64,000 nucleotides of DNA from Azadirachta indica (GCA_022749755.1 CM040448.1:2042481-2106480), one strand, 5' to 3'; shown: positions 49,228 to 62,222, numbered from the stretch's first letter. The notes: generated from the sequence alone by a model not told the origin. Numbers and translations: made by a program.

Positions 49228-50895
49228 CTAAGCCTTGATACATTCAAGGAAATTCTGAAATGTCTTGTTAGAGGATCCGCCTTCTCTAACAGTACTCAAG
49301 GCATTTTCCTTGAGTCCCAAAGATCTTGCTTTAAAATTTTCATCACCGAGCACTTGATCCACCTTGTTCTTAATTTCGTCTCTTGTGATGATCCGGCTTT
49401 CATTTCTTTTGAAATTCAATCCCACCTTCCAAATGTCACAAATGTAGCTCTCGTTTAGGAATTGATCAGCAAAGGATGGCCAACACAAGAAAGGAATCCC
49501 ATTGCTCACACCTTCCATTGTGGAATTCCAACCACAGTGGCTCAAGAAACAGGCAATGGAAGGATGGCTAAGAACCTTTTGCTGTGGTGCCCAACGGACC
49601 ATCTGGCCACGAATGGCTACTCTTTCTTGGAATCCTTCTGGGTATGCATCATTTTCATCATTGGTTAAATCTGGCCTCACAACCCATAAAAATGGTCTGT
49701 TACAGAGTTCAAGTCCTAGTGCCAATTCTTGAAACTGAATCTTGTCAACAACTGCGAGGCTGCCAAAAGAAACATAAATGACAGAGTCTGGTTGCTGTTG
49801 GTCTAGCCATTTCAAACAGTTTGAGTCTTCTGGCCAGAAGTATCCTCCTGGTTCACCAAGCCTGTTGCTCGCCAAAAGTGGTCCTATTGGCAGAAGTTCT
49901 GGAACCATGGCGAATGCTGCAGGCTCTAGGTCATATGTTGAGTTACAAAACAGGAAGTCTGCCCCTTTCAAAGATTTTATGTTGTTAACAGTGAGATCAA
50001 AGAAGATTTTCTGGGTGGATAAGTCGCCTACACGGGCCCAAAAAATGTCTTCACTCTTCATTGCAGGCATATTTGGTCCCGACTGAATAAGCTGTTTCTT
50101 CACTGGAGTTCCTGAAGTGCATAGAAGCCATGAAATTGATAATAGATACTGCTTACCTACTTTTTAAGCCCTGCTATTACTAATGTTTTGCCCTTAACTA
50201 TAAAATTTCTATATACAAATTAGATTAAGGATCAAATCAAACCTAGAGAATTAGTAAGATGAAAAAAGAGCAAGAAACCGAGCAAACAAGCAACAAACAC
50301 ATTTGGAGCCTGATCTATAGAGCGTACATCATTGTTGTTCCGTTACTGTAATAATAATCCGCCCTTGCAGAAAAGTAAATAATTAATAACAAGGAAGCTA
50401 ACCATTTTCGTCGATTATTCCGTCATCAATCAGCTTTGAGACACTGAGCGCGAAGGCCAGGGATGCTGCTGCTGCACTCCAAACAACAGCCCGCCGTCTG
50501 ATTTTCATCTTTTGTGCAACTTCAATAGCCCACCCCATAGCCCCAGAAGCAATGACACAATCAATCCTTTCACCTTCTCTCTTACTGATGTCTTCAATGA
50601 GCTCTTCCAGTTTTGCAGGCATAACCTCCAACATCTTTTCCATAAACTTCATATTTGAGTTACCATTTTCCGGGGTTTCCAGTCCATCCTTCATTGAAAC
50701 CAGATGGATTTTCTCGTCAATATAATTCTTTCCTTCTAATGATTCCAACACCCGCTTGTGAGTATAATCGGAGTTCACAAATGTGACTCTGAAGCCATGC
50801 TTAGCTAAACATTGTGAGAACTCAAGTAAAGGAATTACATGGCCTTGTCCTGGAAAAGATATTACCAAAACATGTGGAAGAGTAATATTGCTCAT
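49228..50895 (-). CDS. UGT83A1-like: UDP-glycosyltransferase 83A1-like, copy H (intact)
   Basis: Exon 1 is 50895-50403 and exon 2 is 50111-49228, giving 458 residues. Seen: His19 in GQGHVIPLLE, CVIASGAMGWAIEVAQKM (Gly where B has Asp), CNSTYDLEP, and the PSPG box at 338-381 (WAPQQKVLSHPSIACFLSHC to PSFADQ) ending in Gln. The usual GLEPWE after the SIPDG motif is changed to SMKDGLETPENG. The leader motif GATTCAGCTG is at 50919-50928, 24-33 nt upstream of the ATG. No lesion found. Confidence 0.92.
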
Positions 50896-53800
50896 TTCTC
50901 TTTTAGTTTTTGCTCACAGATTCAGCTGTGTTATGAACTAATTTATCATAGTTTCTTAAATGTTGTTACTTAGACAAGATAATTCTTGGTTACTGGACTT
51001 CTATCATTTAATGTTGTTGTGTCTTGTTTTGTCTTCTTCCTCAATATTTTTGATTCATTATCAGAATTGCGAATGAATATAAGGCTTTGATTCATTATTA
51101 GATTTGTTTTCAATACCGTCTCCTGTTAATTTTGACCACTCATTATTATTATTTTCTGTCATTATGTAACAAACCAATTATGACTGCATTTTCATCTATT
51201 TTTATATTTATTCCTTGGCATTGTGTTGCACACCAATTTTGACTACATTTTGACTCATTTTTATATTTATTCTTTGCCATTTTATAGCAGATATTTATAT
51301 CGTTAGGGAAAAATGCCCATTAGCTCTTTGATAGTTAGATGGATTGAGATAAACAATAAGGAATTGCACATCCTCCAATTAACACTAAAATTAAATAATT
51401 AAGGATAATAAACTTAAGCATATTTTAAAGTAAATTTAGGTTATTCGAAAAAACTATTTATTTACAATAAGTTTTACTTTCCAATTTGAATATAATTAAT
51501 TAAAATTTTAAAAAACAATTAAAGATTTTAAAAATTCTATCATCCAACTAAAAACACTTGTATAAAAACACAATTTAATGATATTTTGATACTTGTAATG
51601 GATTAATATATTAAAAATATTTTCAAAATTGAAAATAGAAAATGTATAGATCAGCTTAATATGACAACTCCTCGCACACAACTGGGAATGATTAAAAGAG
51701 AAGAAGTTAATCGAAAGTCGGCGCTGAGGGGGAGAATTGAAGAATCACCGCCGACATAATCCAGAATATTTTGGATTCATCAACTTTGATCGGCCTTCTA
51801 CTTTCATCTTCTTCTTCATTCCTTTGTTCAAAGATGAATCTAGAAGCTTCTTCAACATGAGCCAGCAGCAAATTGAAGAGCATATTGCAGAAAATTCTAG
51901 AAAACAAGAAGCTAGCTTCACCGACTTCCTCACCGACAATAGGCTAGTATAAATAGAAATTGTGTTAGGATGAAAGCCATGCATGAGAAACACTAATGTG
52001 TGTGTGTGTGCATTGAGTTAGTGTGAGAGTGTGTGTTTATATTAGAGTTTATAACATTTGTACTATTGTTCTTATATATTAGTGAGTTTACTTAACTATT
52101 AAAGGTGTCCAATTCGTTTTCTTTACTCTACAAACTCAAGTAAAGGAATTACATGGCCTTGCGATGGATATGCTATAACCAGAACATGTGGAGTGTTGCT
52201 CATTTTTGTTGAGTTTTTCCTCACAGATTCAGCCGTGTTATAAACTTACAATCATAGTTTCTAAAATCCTTGTCATTTTATTGGGACTATAGTGCTTGGT
52301 TTCTCGACTTCTGTGGATACATGATGTTTAATTCTGGACATCCAGTTGGGCATATTCCTATATGTTGCATTTCTTTTTGGATTTCTCTCTTTTTTTTTTT
52401 TTTTTTTCTTTGGCCTTAACACAACTCTGTAGTATCTTTCAAATTGTTTAGTCCTATCTCTTCCTCTTTTTTGTCTTAATACAACTCTTTACTTGAACCT
52501 TTCAAATTGTTAAGTCCTATCGCTTTCTGCCTATTTGTTTTCCATGCTGGGACCAACATCATTATCAAGAAGAGAAAATTTCCAAACCCATCCCCTAGTG
52601 TTTTGAGTTAATTACAAAATAAAAATATTTTGACGTTAAATTGATTAGATTACATTTGAACAAATATATATATCTATATCTATTTAAGCAAAATCAATTT
52701 TGTCTGTCTAAACGATAATGATATACTTAGTCCAATTAACTGTGATTCTCTAAGACGCTTTTACAAACACCTTATTGGCATCACTAACACATCCATACCA
52801 CAACAGCTTCTTTCAGTAATTGGTCTTCATACTGTCAAAGTTCAAAGCAAGACCAAAATCTTTCTTTAATTTTTAACAAACAATTTACAGGAGTTTTAAT
52901 GTTCATTCTGTTTCTCTGTAACATTGTTCTTAAAAACGTGAGAAAAGCATACTTGCTCCATGTAATTGAATAAAAAGTTATGATTAATAGAAAAGAATTA
53001 GTTATTAGTTGAGATTATTAATAATGACAAAAACTGAATTAATTGACAATTTATTTAATTATTTATCATAATAAAATATGTGCATTAATATATTTAAAAT
53101 AATAGTTAGCAGTAATCAACATCATCATTCATTACTTTTAATATTTTTATATAAAATTATTTTAAAAAACATATTCAACTAAACAAATATTCTTATTTTT
53201 GTTGTTTTTAGATATTATATCAAATATTTTTTCTCACTTTTTAAAATTTAAAAAAAGTTTTCAAGCATTATATATATCTAACATATTTTTAAATATTAAA
53301 AATATTAAAAATATAACTCAGATTTTTTAATTTTGAATGTTTATTGGTATAAATAAAATATTATTAACTCATACATATTATTGAAAATTGTATGCATATA
53401 AATTGTATTATAGTTAATATTATCAAAAAATTTGTAAAATAATTCTTTGTAGAGGAATTTCCCAACTTCTTTAACTATAATGAAAAAGGAAAATACTATA
53501 TTTACCGCTTATCTCAAACAAAAGAAAGAAAAAAATCCAAATTATTTTGAAATAGTCACTATGTGTTCTATATGGTAATTAGATTCATGAATTATGGTTA
53601 ACAAATAATATGAGTTGTAAGTTACATTGGGCAAAGTTTCATGATTACCTGATCTCAAACAAATCGTTTACCTATAACTATTCAATACAGTTATAAAAAA
53701 TTAATCATATCGGAGCATTTTCGTGGTTGAATTCATTTTGAATTTGACCAATTCAATTGGAAAAAAGTGATTGCCATAATCATAATTTTAGTAATCTTAT

Positions 53801-53935
53801 AATATAATGTGTGCTATCAGCTCTTCAATCAATCCAAATTACTTCGAATATGATAATAATTATGCACTAATAAAAAAGTACTAGTTATAGTGGCAAATAT
53901 TGTCCCAAATTTTGTTTGGAAGTTACACATTCAAA
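50896..53935. other. Long spacer between UGT H and UGT J
   Basis: It contains two tandem distal modules near 51168 and 51223, an unidentified segment at about 51690-52130, the exon 1 relic I, and a repeated block (CTTAAYACAACTCTKTA near 52417 and 52475). From 52900 to 53900 it is AT-rich with nothing recognisable except the segment from about 53740 that is shared with the 3' flanks of copies K and M. Confidence 0.5.
52131..52203 (-). pseudogene. UGT83A1-like relic I (first 24 codons of exon 1)
   Basis: From the ATG at 52203 the minus strand reads MSNTPHVLVIAYPSQGHVIP and continues to about the LLEF position, then similarity stops abruptly at about 52131. The leader motif variant GATTCAGCCG is kept upstream. 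The remainder of the gene is absent; unrelated sequence follows. It is a truncated copy, cut by deletion or insertion. Confidence 0.85.
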
Positions 53936-55541
53936 TTAATGGCCTGTTACATGGTTATCTTGTTCCATTTTCTTTTCCTTGATCCATTCAACGAAATTCT
54001 CCGATGTCTTGTTAGAGGAACCACCTTCTCTGACACAGCTCAACGTTTTTTCCTTGAGTTCCAAAGCTCTTGCTTTAAAATTTTCATCACCAAGCACTTG
54101 TACCACCTTGTTCTCGATTTCTTCTCTTGTGATGATTCCACTATCGTTTTTGTTAAAATTCAATCCCACCTTACACATCTCACAAATGTAGCTCTCATTC
54201 AGCAATTGATCAGCAAAGTATGGCCAGCACAAGAAAGGTATCCCATTGCTTACGCCTTCCACGGTGGAATTCCAACCACAACGGCTCAAGAAACAAGCAA
54301 TGGAAGGGTGACTCAGAACCTTTTGCTGCGTGCCCAGCTTTTCATCCGGCCCTTTGTGGCTACTCTGTCTTGAAATCCCTCTGGGTAAGCGTCATCTGCA
54401 TCGTTGGTAATATTTAGCCTCACCACCCATAAAAAAGGCCTGTCACAGAGTTCAAGTCCTAGTGCTAATTCTTGAAATTGGATCTTGTCAAAAATTGTGG
54501 TGCTGCCAAGTGCAACAAAAACGACTGAACTCGGTTGCTGTTGATCAAGCCATTTCAAAGAGGTTGAGTCTTCTGGCCAGAAGTATCCTCCAGAATTTCC
54601 AAGCCGTTGCTTGCCAAAAGTGGCCCTATTGGAAGAAGTTCTAGAAGCATGGCGAATGCTGCAGGCTCAAGGTTGTATGTAGAGTTACAAAAAAGGAAGT
54701 CTGCCACTTCGATTGCTTTTACGTGCCGACAGTAAAATCAAAGACGATTTTCTGGGTTGTTAAGTCGCCAACGCGGGCCCAAAAAAAGTCTGCATTGTTC
54801 ATTTCGGGCATATTTGGTGCAAACTGAATCTTCTGTTTTCTCATTGGAGTTCCTGAAGTGAATACAGAAACAGGAAACTTATTATAGAAATGAAGAACCG
54901 CATGACTTATGAGCAAAATTGTCCATATCAGAATGTTGCTCACCATAAATGAACTACTTTGCCCAACATATTCGGAAGTATTTTGAAGCTAATTATCAAC
55001 AGGCATGCAAAAAGAAATCAGCTGTAGAAACGCAAACAGATAATGATAAGGAATGTTACCATTACTGTTAATGATTCCATCATCAATGAGCTTAGAGATA
55101 CTTGACGCCAAGGCCACTGATGCTGCTGATGAAGGCCAAACTATAGCCCTCCTGATTTTCATTTTAGCTGCTAATTCAATAGCCCACCCCATATTAGCAT
55201 CTGCAATAACACAAGATATCTTTTCATCTTCTCTTACATTTATCTCTGCAATGAGCTCCTCCAGCATTCCGGGCATCATCTCCAAAATACTTTCAATTAA
55301 CTTTGCTGCTTCATCTCGATCTTCCCAAGATTCCATTCTATCCGGGATTGAAACCAGATGGATTTTCTCCTCAATATAATTCTTCCCTTCTAATGATTTC
55401 AAGATCCTATTGTGATCATAGTTTGAGTTAACAAACTTGACTCTACAACCAAGCTTCGCCAAACATTATGAAAATTCCAGTAAAGAAATTACATGGCCTT
55501 CTGCTGACATGTTACAACCAGAACATGTGGACTGGCAATGC
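53936..55541 (-). pseudogene. UGT83A1-like copy J, pseudogene with several frameshifts
   Basis: Exon 2 spans 54852-53936 and exon 1 about 55541-55060. Lesions: 1-bp deletions at about 54330 (inside the PSPG box, WAPQQKVL becomes WARSKRF), 54605 and 54722, another in exon 1 near 55503, and a CAA to TAA change near 55468. The C-terminal end reads WIKEKKMEQDNHVTGH, an extension shared with copies K and M. Closest to K. Confidence 0.9.
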
Positions 55542-57091
55542 TCATTTTTTGTTTTTTTTTTTCTCACATATTCAGCAGTCATAAACTATTACAGTTTCCA
55601 GGGGTGTCCAGAATCCGATATATTTTTAGTGGATTTGGTGGATTTACATTGTTAATCTGCTTACAGTAGGTTGAATTTAAAAATCTAAAATCCGCTTACA
55701 GTAGGTTGGATTGTGGATTTACACTGTTAGTTCGTTAGAATCTGATTCAATCCATTAAAATTAATATAATAATATTTTAAATAAAATATTTTTTACTATT
55801 CTTTAATTTATAGTATAATTTTACCATTTACAATAAATAACAGTAAAATTTTATACTATTTAGAAAAAATTATTACTTATTAGATTGGCTTGTGGGTTTT
55901 GTGGGTTACAGTGGACCCTCTTTTTCAAAAGTAGCTTCGAACAATCTCACACAATTACTATATACTTGTATTAGTCTGAGACAAAAGCACATAAATTTTT
56001 TTTATTAAAAAGAACCCAATTATAATTATTTTTATATTCACTTTTTGTTACTTATTTCAGATGGATATATTTATTTGAAAATTTAAATAAAACATTTACT
56101 ATTTTCATGATTATCTTGGTTAATAAAATATAATCAACATTAAAATTAAAATTTTTTAATTTATTTGAATCAGGTTGAATTGGATTAGATCGGATTTGAA
56201 AATTTTTTTAAACGATCCTAACATAAAATGGATTGGATTAAATTGAAAAAATGTTAATTCACTAAGTGATGATCGGACATGGATTTAGCTAAATCTACCC
56301 AATTTTAAGAGAATATTTTAACTTAATTTTAATCTATAAGTAATTTTTATTTTTTTAAATAAAATATAAATTATTAATTATATGTAGAGTAAATTTTATT
56401 TTTTTATTGTACAGGCATTTTTGTCTTTCTATGCGCAATATTAACAATTATAAAACTAAATATGTCATTTTATTCTTTCTAGAGGTGCTATTGATTTTTT
56501 TTTAAAAAAATGAGAGGCATTGCTGATTATTGTTAAAAAATTAAGATTATTGGTGAATATTATCAATAAATTAGTGGATAAAGTTAAAAATTACTCTAAA
56601 AATTTTTATACTTTTATAAATTTTGAATGTTTATTAATATAAATAAAAAATATTATTAACTTGTACATATAAATTGTATGCATTTAAATTATATTATTGT
56701 TTCCCATATTATATAAAAGACATATTATTAAAAAATTTCTGAAGTTTCCTACGTGTAATTTGGGTGGTTTGAGATATACACTTGACTCTTACATAGAGAT
56801 AAGAGTTTAATATTTGTTAAACAAGGTTTTTCACTTCCATATAAAATTCTTTAAAAAAAATTTTGTGAAACACTTCTTGAAAGAGGAATACTTTTGAAAA
56901 GGGCAATTCAATTGAAAAAAGTGATTTCCATAACTATAATATCATTGCTTGTAACCTTATAATGTGTTCTATTAGGTTTTCAATCAATACAAATGACTTC
57001 GAATATGATAATAAATATGCAATAACAAAAAAATACTAGTTATAGTGGCAAATATTGTCCCAAATTTTGTTCGGAAGCTACACTTTTTAAA
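55542..57091. other. Spacer between UGT J and UGT K, with a possible hAT-like remnant
   Basis: From about 55600 (CAGGGGTGTCCAGAATCCG) to about 56315 the sequence is rich in GGATTTG and TTGGATTGGATT words, typical of small hAT-type elements, and CAGGGGTGT is a common hAT terminus. No clean right end was found. Bases 56880-57091 match the 3' flanks of copies J and M. Confidence 0.4.
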
Positions 57092-58126
57092 TTAATGGCC
57101 CATCACACGGTTATCTTGTTCCATTTTCCTCTCCTTGATCCATTCAACGAAATTCTGCAATGTCTTGTTAGAGGAACCACATCTGACACAGCTCAAGGTT
57201 TTTTCCTTGAGCTCCAAAGCTCTTGCCTTAACATTTTCATCACCAAGCACTTGTTCCACCTTGTTCTTGATTTCTTCTCTTGTGATGATTCCACTTTCGT
57301 TTTTGTTCAAATTCAATCCCACCTTCCACATCTTACAAATGTAGTTCTCATTCAGCAATTGATCAGCGAAGTATGGCCAGCACAAGAAAGGTATACCGTT
57401 GCTCACACCTTCTACGGTGGAATTCCAACCACAATGGCTCAAGAAACAGGCAATTGAAGGGTGGCTCAGAACCTTTTGCTGCGGTGCCCAGCTGATCATC
57501 CGGCCGCGAGCGACAACTCTCTCATGAAATCCTTCTGGGTAGGCATCATTCCTATCATTGATTAAATCTGGCCTCACCACCCATAAAAATGGCCTGTTGC
57601 AGAGTTCAAGTGCCAATGCCAATTCTTGAAATTGTATCTTGTCAAGAATTGTAGAGCTTCCAAATGCAACATAAATGACTGAGTTTAATTGCTGCTGATC
57701 AAGCCATTTCAAGCAGTCTGAGTCTTCTGGCCAGAAGTATCCTGCAGAATTTCCATGCCTGTTGCTTGCCAAAAGTGGCCCTATTGGAAGAAGTTCTGGA
57801 AGCATGGTAAATGCTGCAGGCTCAAGGTCGTACGTTGAGTTACAAAAAAGGAAGTCTGCCGCTTCCATTGCGTTTACGTTGCCAACGGTAAAATCAAAGA
57901 CGATTTTCTGGGTTGTTAAGTCGCCAACATGAACCCAAAAAACGTCTGCACTGTTCATTTCAGGCATATTTATTGCAAACTGAATCATCTGTGTTTTTAT
58001 TGGAGTTCCTGAAGTGAATACAGAAAGAGGAAACATTATGGAAAAGAAGTATTGCATGACTTCAAGAGTTCTCCTTCGCAAAAAATTGTCCATATCAGAA
58101 TGTTGCTCTTCATATTTGAACTTGCT

Positions 58127-58160
<34 letters not shown>

Positions 58161-58786
58161 CTTCTAAGCTTATTCTGTTACAGCAGTTTGACGATTATCA
58201 AATTGAGGCGTTGAAGTAATCTTCAAGTTAGTTATCAATAGGCATGAAAAAAATAATCAGCTCTAGAGACATCAAACAATTAATGACAACGAATCTTACC
58301 ATTAGTGTTAATGATTCCATCATCAATAAGCTTAGGGATACTTGTCGCCAAGGCCACTGATGCTGCTGAGGAAGGCCAAACAATAGCACCCCTGATTTTC
58401 ATTTTGGCTGCTAATTCAATAGCCCACCCCATATTACCATCTGCAATAACACAAGATATCTTTTCGTCTGCTCTTCCGTTGATATCTTCAATCAGCTTCT
58501 CTAGCTTTCCAGGCATCACTTCCAAAATACTCAAAAGTAACTTCCCTATGTCACTTCGATCTTCCCAGGGTTCCATTCCATCGGGGATTGAAACCAGATG
58601 GATTTTCTCATCCATATAATTCTTTCCCTCTAATGATTTCAACACCCTGCTGTGATCATATTCTGAGTTAACAAATGTGACTCTGCAACCAAGCTTGGCC
58701 AAACATTGTGAAAACTCCAGTAAAGGAATTACATGGCCTTGTGCTGGACATGTCATAACCAGAACATGTGGACTAGTAATGCTCAT
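57092..58786 (-). CDS. UGT83A1-like: UDP-glycosyltransferase 83A1-like, copy K (intact, extended C-terminus)
   Basis: Exon 1 is 58786-58300 and exon 2 is 58008-57092, giving 467 residues. Seen: His18 in AQGHVIPLLE, Asp in CVIADGNMGWAIELAAKM, CNSTYDLEP, and the PSPG box at 336-379 (WAPQQKVLSHPSIACFLSHC to PYFADQ). The C-terminus runs 13 residues beyond the WIK end of the other copies (ERKMEQDNRVMGH), and one codon is missing in the usual VREGGSS (VRCGSS here). The leader motif GATTCAGCTG is at 58810-58819. The intron carries a TA microsatellite at 58129-58158. No lesion found. Confidence 0.92.
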
Positions 58787-59981
58787 TTTTTGTTATATTT
58801 TTCCTTTCAGATTCAGCTGTCATAAACTATCATAGTTTCTAAAAGTTCCCGTTCTTGTTTCGTGAGCTTGGGTGGGAGAGTAGTGAGAGGGCATTATTGC
58901 TTGGTTCCTAAATTTGTGTAAATTCATAAATATTTTGGACCTCAGGTTGGGAATCTTCAATCTATTTGTTCATCTCTAATCAAAATATGTGGCCTAGGGC
59001 CCATCCATGAAACTAGTTTTTCAAACGATGGCGTAATATGGTCCCATCTGAGGTTCAGACCTACTCGGTTTTTACCCTTGGCCAATAGTAGGCCAATCCA
59101 TATGTGTCTTTTCTCTTTCTAGTCAATTTTTTTTTAGTTTTTATTATTGAAATTTTTTTAGTTAAAATACTGCACTCTTTTTTTCTAGAACATTGATATT
59201 TACTAGGTGTGAATAAACTTTTATTTTTCTATGAAAAAGAGTTCGTAAATATTCGAAATGTTAAAGTTTTGAATATTCAGAAAAGAAATAGAGTTTGTAC
59301 GTAGAGAAATAATAAATAAAAAAAAATTGGTGACCAAAGATAAGAGATGTTATGAGTTATAAGCACAAGAAAAGAAAAATAAGTGATATGGTAACAGAGA
59401 GAATACGAAACTGGAAAAACATGAAAAACAAAAGAAATAAAGAAGAGAAAAAGAAAGTGATATTATGAATTATAATTAATGATCGGAAACTAGAAAAACA
59501 AAAAGAAAAGGAAATAAAAGACCTTTCTGGTGCTTAGCGTTTACTACATCTAATATAATCCTTAATAAGAAGTTGATTTAAGGTCAAAAATTGATGTTAA
59601 AAAATTGTGTAATTTGTAGGAGCTGTCCATCCATCTCCAAGTGTGTGTGTGTATATGAATTATAGTTGATGATTGGAAACTAGAAAAAGAAAAAAAATAA
59701 AAGACCTTTTTGGCATTTATTGTTTACTACATCTAATCTAATCCTTAATAAAAAGTTGATTTAAGAATAGAAAATTGATGTAAAAAAAATTGTGTAATTT
59801 GTAGGAGCTGTTGATCCGTCTCCAAGTATATGTATATTTTGAAAACGTAAATATAATTGAAAGGTAATTATATTTTAGTTATATATACATACAGAAGAAT
59901 GCTAGCTGTAATGGCCAATATAGTGGAAATTTTTGTTGAAAGCCGCACTTCTAAAATTAACGAGCTAATTTATGACAATTT
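58787..59981. other. Spacer between UGT K and UGT L
   Basis: The leader of copy K is at its left edge. The 190-bp tandem repeat at 59467-59833 lies here. The rest is AT-rich; no gene. Confidence 0.5.
59467..59833. repeat. 190-bp imperfect tandem duplication
   Basis: Copy 1 (59467-59656) and copy 2 (59657-about 59833) each start GAATTATA, pass through AAATAAAAGACCTTT and TTTACTACATCTAATCTAAT or a close variant, and end with GTGTAATTTGTAGGAGCTGT and CTCCAAGT. Several substitutions and indels separate them. Confidence 0.85.
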
Positions 59982-61558
59982 CTACCCCTTGATCCATTCA
60001 ACGAAATTCAGAAACATCCCGCTAACAGGAACCATCTTCTCTGCACGGTTCAGGCTTTTTTCTTGACTTCCGAAGCTCTAGCTTCAAAATTTTTCGTCCC
60101 CAAACACTTGTTCCACTTCGTTCTTGATTTCTTCTCTTGTGATGATTCCACTTTGGTACTTGTTGGAGTTCAATCCCACATTCCATATATCACAAATGCA
60201 GCTCTCATTCAGGATTTGATCAGCAAATTATTGCCGGCACAGGAAAGAAACCCCAGTACTTACACCTTCCACTATGGAATTCCAACCACAATAGCTCAAG
60301 AAACAGGCGATGGAAGGGTGGCTAAGAACCTTTCGCTGTGGTGCCCAACGCGCTATTTGGCTGCGAATGGCTATTCTCTCTTGAAATCCTTATGGGTATG
60401 CATCTCTTGCATTATTAATTAAATTTGGCCCCACAGCCCATAAAAATGGCCTGTTGCAGAGTTCAAGTCCTAATGCTAATTCTAGAAACTAAATATGGTC
60501 CAAAATTGTGTGGCTGCCAAAAGAAACATGTATCACGGAATTTGGTAGCTGTTGTTCTAGAATTTCAAACAGTTTTGAGTCTTCTCGCCAGAAGTATCCT
60601 GCTGATTCTCCTAGTCTATTGCTTGCCAAAAATGGCCCTATTGGAAGAAGTTGTGGAACCATAGCGAATGTTCCAACGTCAAGGTCATGTGTTTGAGTTA
60701 CAAAACAGGAAGTCTGTGACTTTCATAGCTCTTATGTCCTTAACAGTAAGATCAAAGAGCATTTTCTGCAGCAACTCGCCTATGCAGGCCAAGAAATAGT
60801 GTGCACTATGCATTGCTTGCATGTCTGGCGCCAACTAAATAGTCTGTTTCTTGATTGGAGTTCTTCAAATAACAAAAGAAATACTAAGCTGCACGTCTTT
60901 TTAGTTCTTACCACTAGTAGTACTTTATTGAGTTGTTTTAATAAGAGAATATGAGCAGAATTGTTCATGCGACAATGCTATTCAGATAATTTTTCACGAG
61001 CTCATAAGAATTTTGGCATTTGTAAAAAATCTGCTGGAGAAAAGCAAACAACTAATGACAAAGAATCTTACCCTTACTGTTAATGATTTCATCTTCAATC
61101 ACCTTGGGAATGCTGAACGACAACGCCAGTGATGCTGCTGGCAAAGTACAAAGAGCAGCCCGCCTGATTTTCATCTTCGCTGCTAATTCAATAGCCCACC
61201 CAGTAAGCCCATCTGCATTGGCACAAGATATCTTTTCATTTTCCCTTCCATTGATCTATCGGATTAGCTCCTCAAGCTTTTCAGGCATCGGCTCCATAAA
61301 ATTTTTTATCAACTTGCCGTTTCCTTTTCTCTTTTCCCCGGGTTCCAGTCCATCAAGGATCGAAACCAGATGAATCTTCTCATCAATAGAATTCTTATCA
61401 TCTAACGATTCTGAGACGCACTCGTGATTATATTCTGAGTTGACAAATGAGACTTTGACGGCTTGCTTGAGTAAACATTGGGCAAACTCAAGTAAAGGTA
61501 TTACATGGCCTTGTGCTGGATATGCTATTACCAGAACATGTGGAGTAGCAGTGTTCAT
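59982..61558 (-). pseudogene. UGT83A1-like copy L, pseudogene
   Basis: Exon 2 spans about 60863-59982 and is broken by many stops and shifts, including in the PSPG segment; its acceptor is changed from CAGGAACTCC to GAAGAACTCC. Exon 1 at 61558-61072 is open for the first 100 codons (MNTATPHVLVIAYPAQGHV) then meets TAG at 61258-61256. Exon 1 also carries unusual changes (SESLDDKNSIDEK, LLKQAVKVSF). It cannot make a full enzyme. Confidence 0.9.
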
Positions 61559-61722
61559 TTTTTGTTTAATTTTTCCTCACAGTTTCAGCTGTCATAAACT
61601 AATTACAGGTTCTAAAAGTTCTTGTTGTTTTGTGAGCATGAGTGAGAGAATATTGAGAAGGCATTATTGTTTGGTTCCAGAATTTCTGTAAATTCATAAT
61701 TAATACAACTCTTTACTGCAAT

Positions 61723-62222
61723 TTGGTGGTTATTGCTTAGCTCTTGGTCACCAAACAGCCTTTAATGCTTAGATTATGGCCGTGGTTTTAGCCATTGAAT
61801 TTGCTTTTGATAATGGGTGGGTTAACCTATTGCTTGAAAGTAATTCGCTTTCGGTAATTCATCTTCTTCTTAAGGATTCTCTGCTGCCCCTCGAACGTTG
61901 CATAACCGGTGGATTAATTGCCATTTTTTGATTTCAAAGATAAACTTCTGGTGTTCTCATTCCTTTCGGGAAACCAATTCAATGGCAGACGCTCTGCTTA
62001 ATTTAGGATTGCATTGCGATTCTCTTTATTGGTGGTTCTCTTATCATGCTTCAATTGGTAGTTTGCTTTCACATGATACTAATGATTTCCCTTATTACCG
62101 TTTTACTTGAGTATCTCAACCCGATCTATGGTTTATTGAAGGGTAAGGCTCATTAAGTCTCCCTAATTGTATTTTATCCTTTTTCCTTTATATTAATACC
62201 TGGGAGTTGCCAGTCAAGGTTT

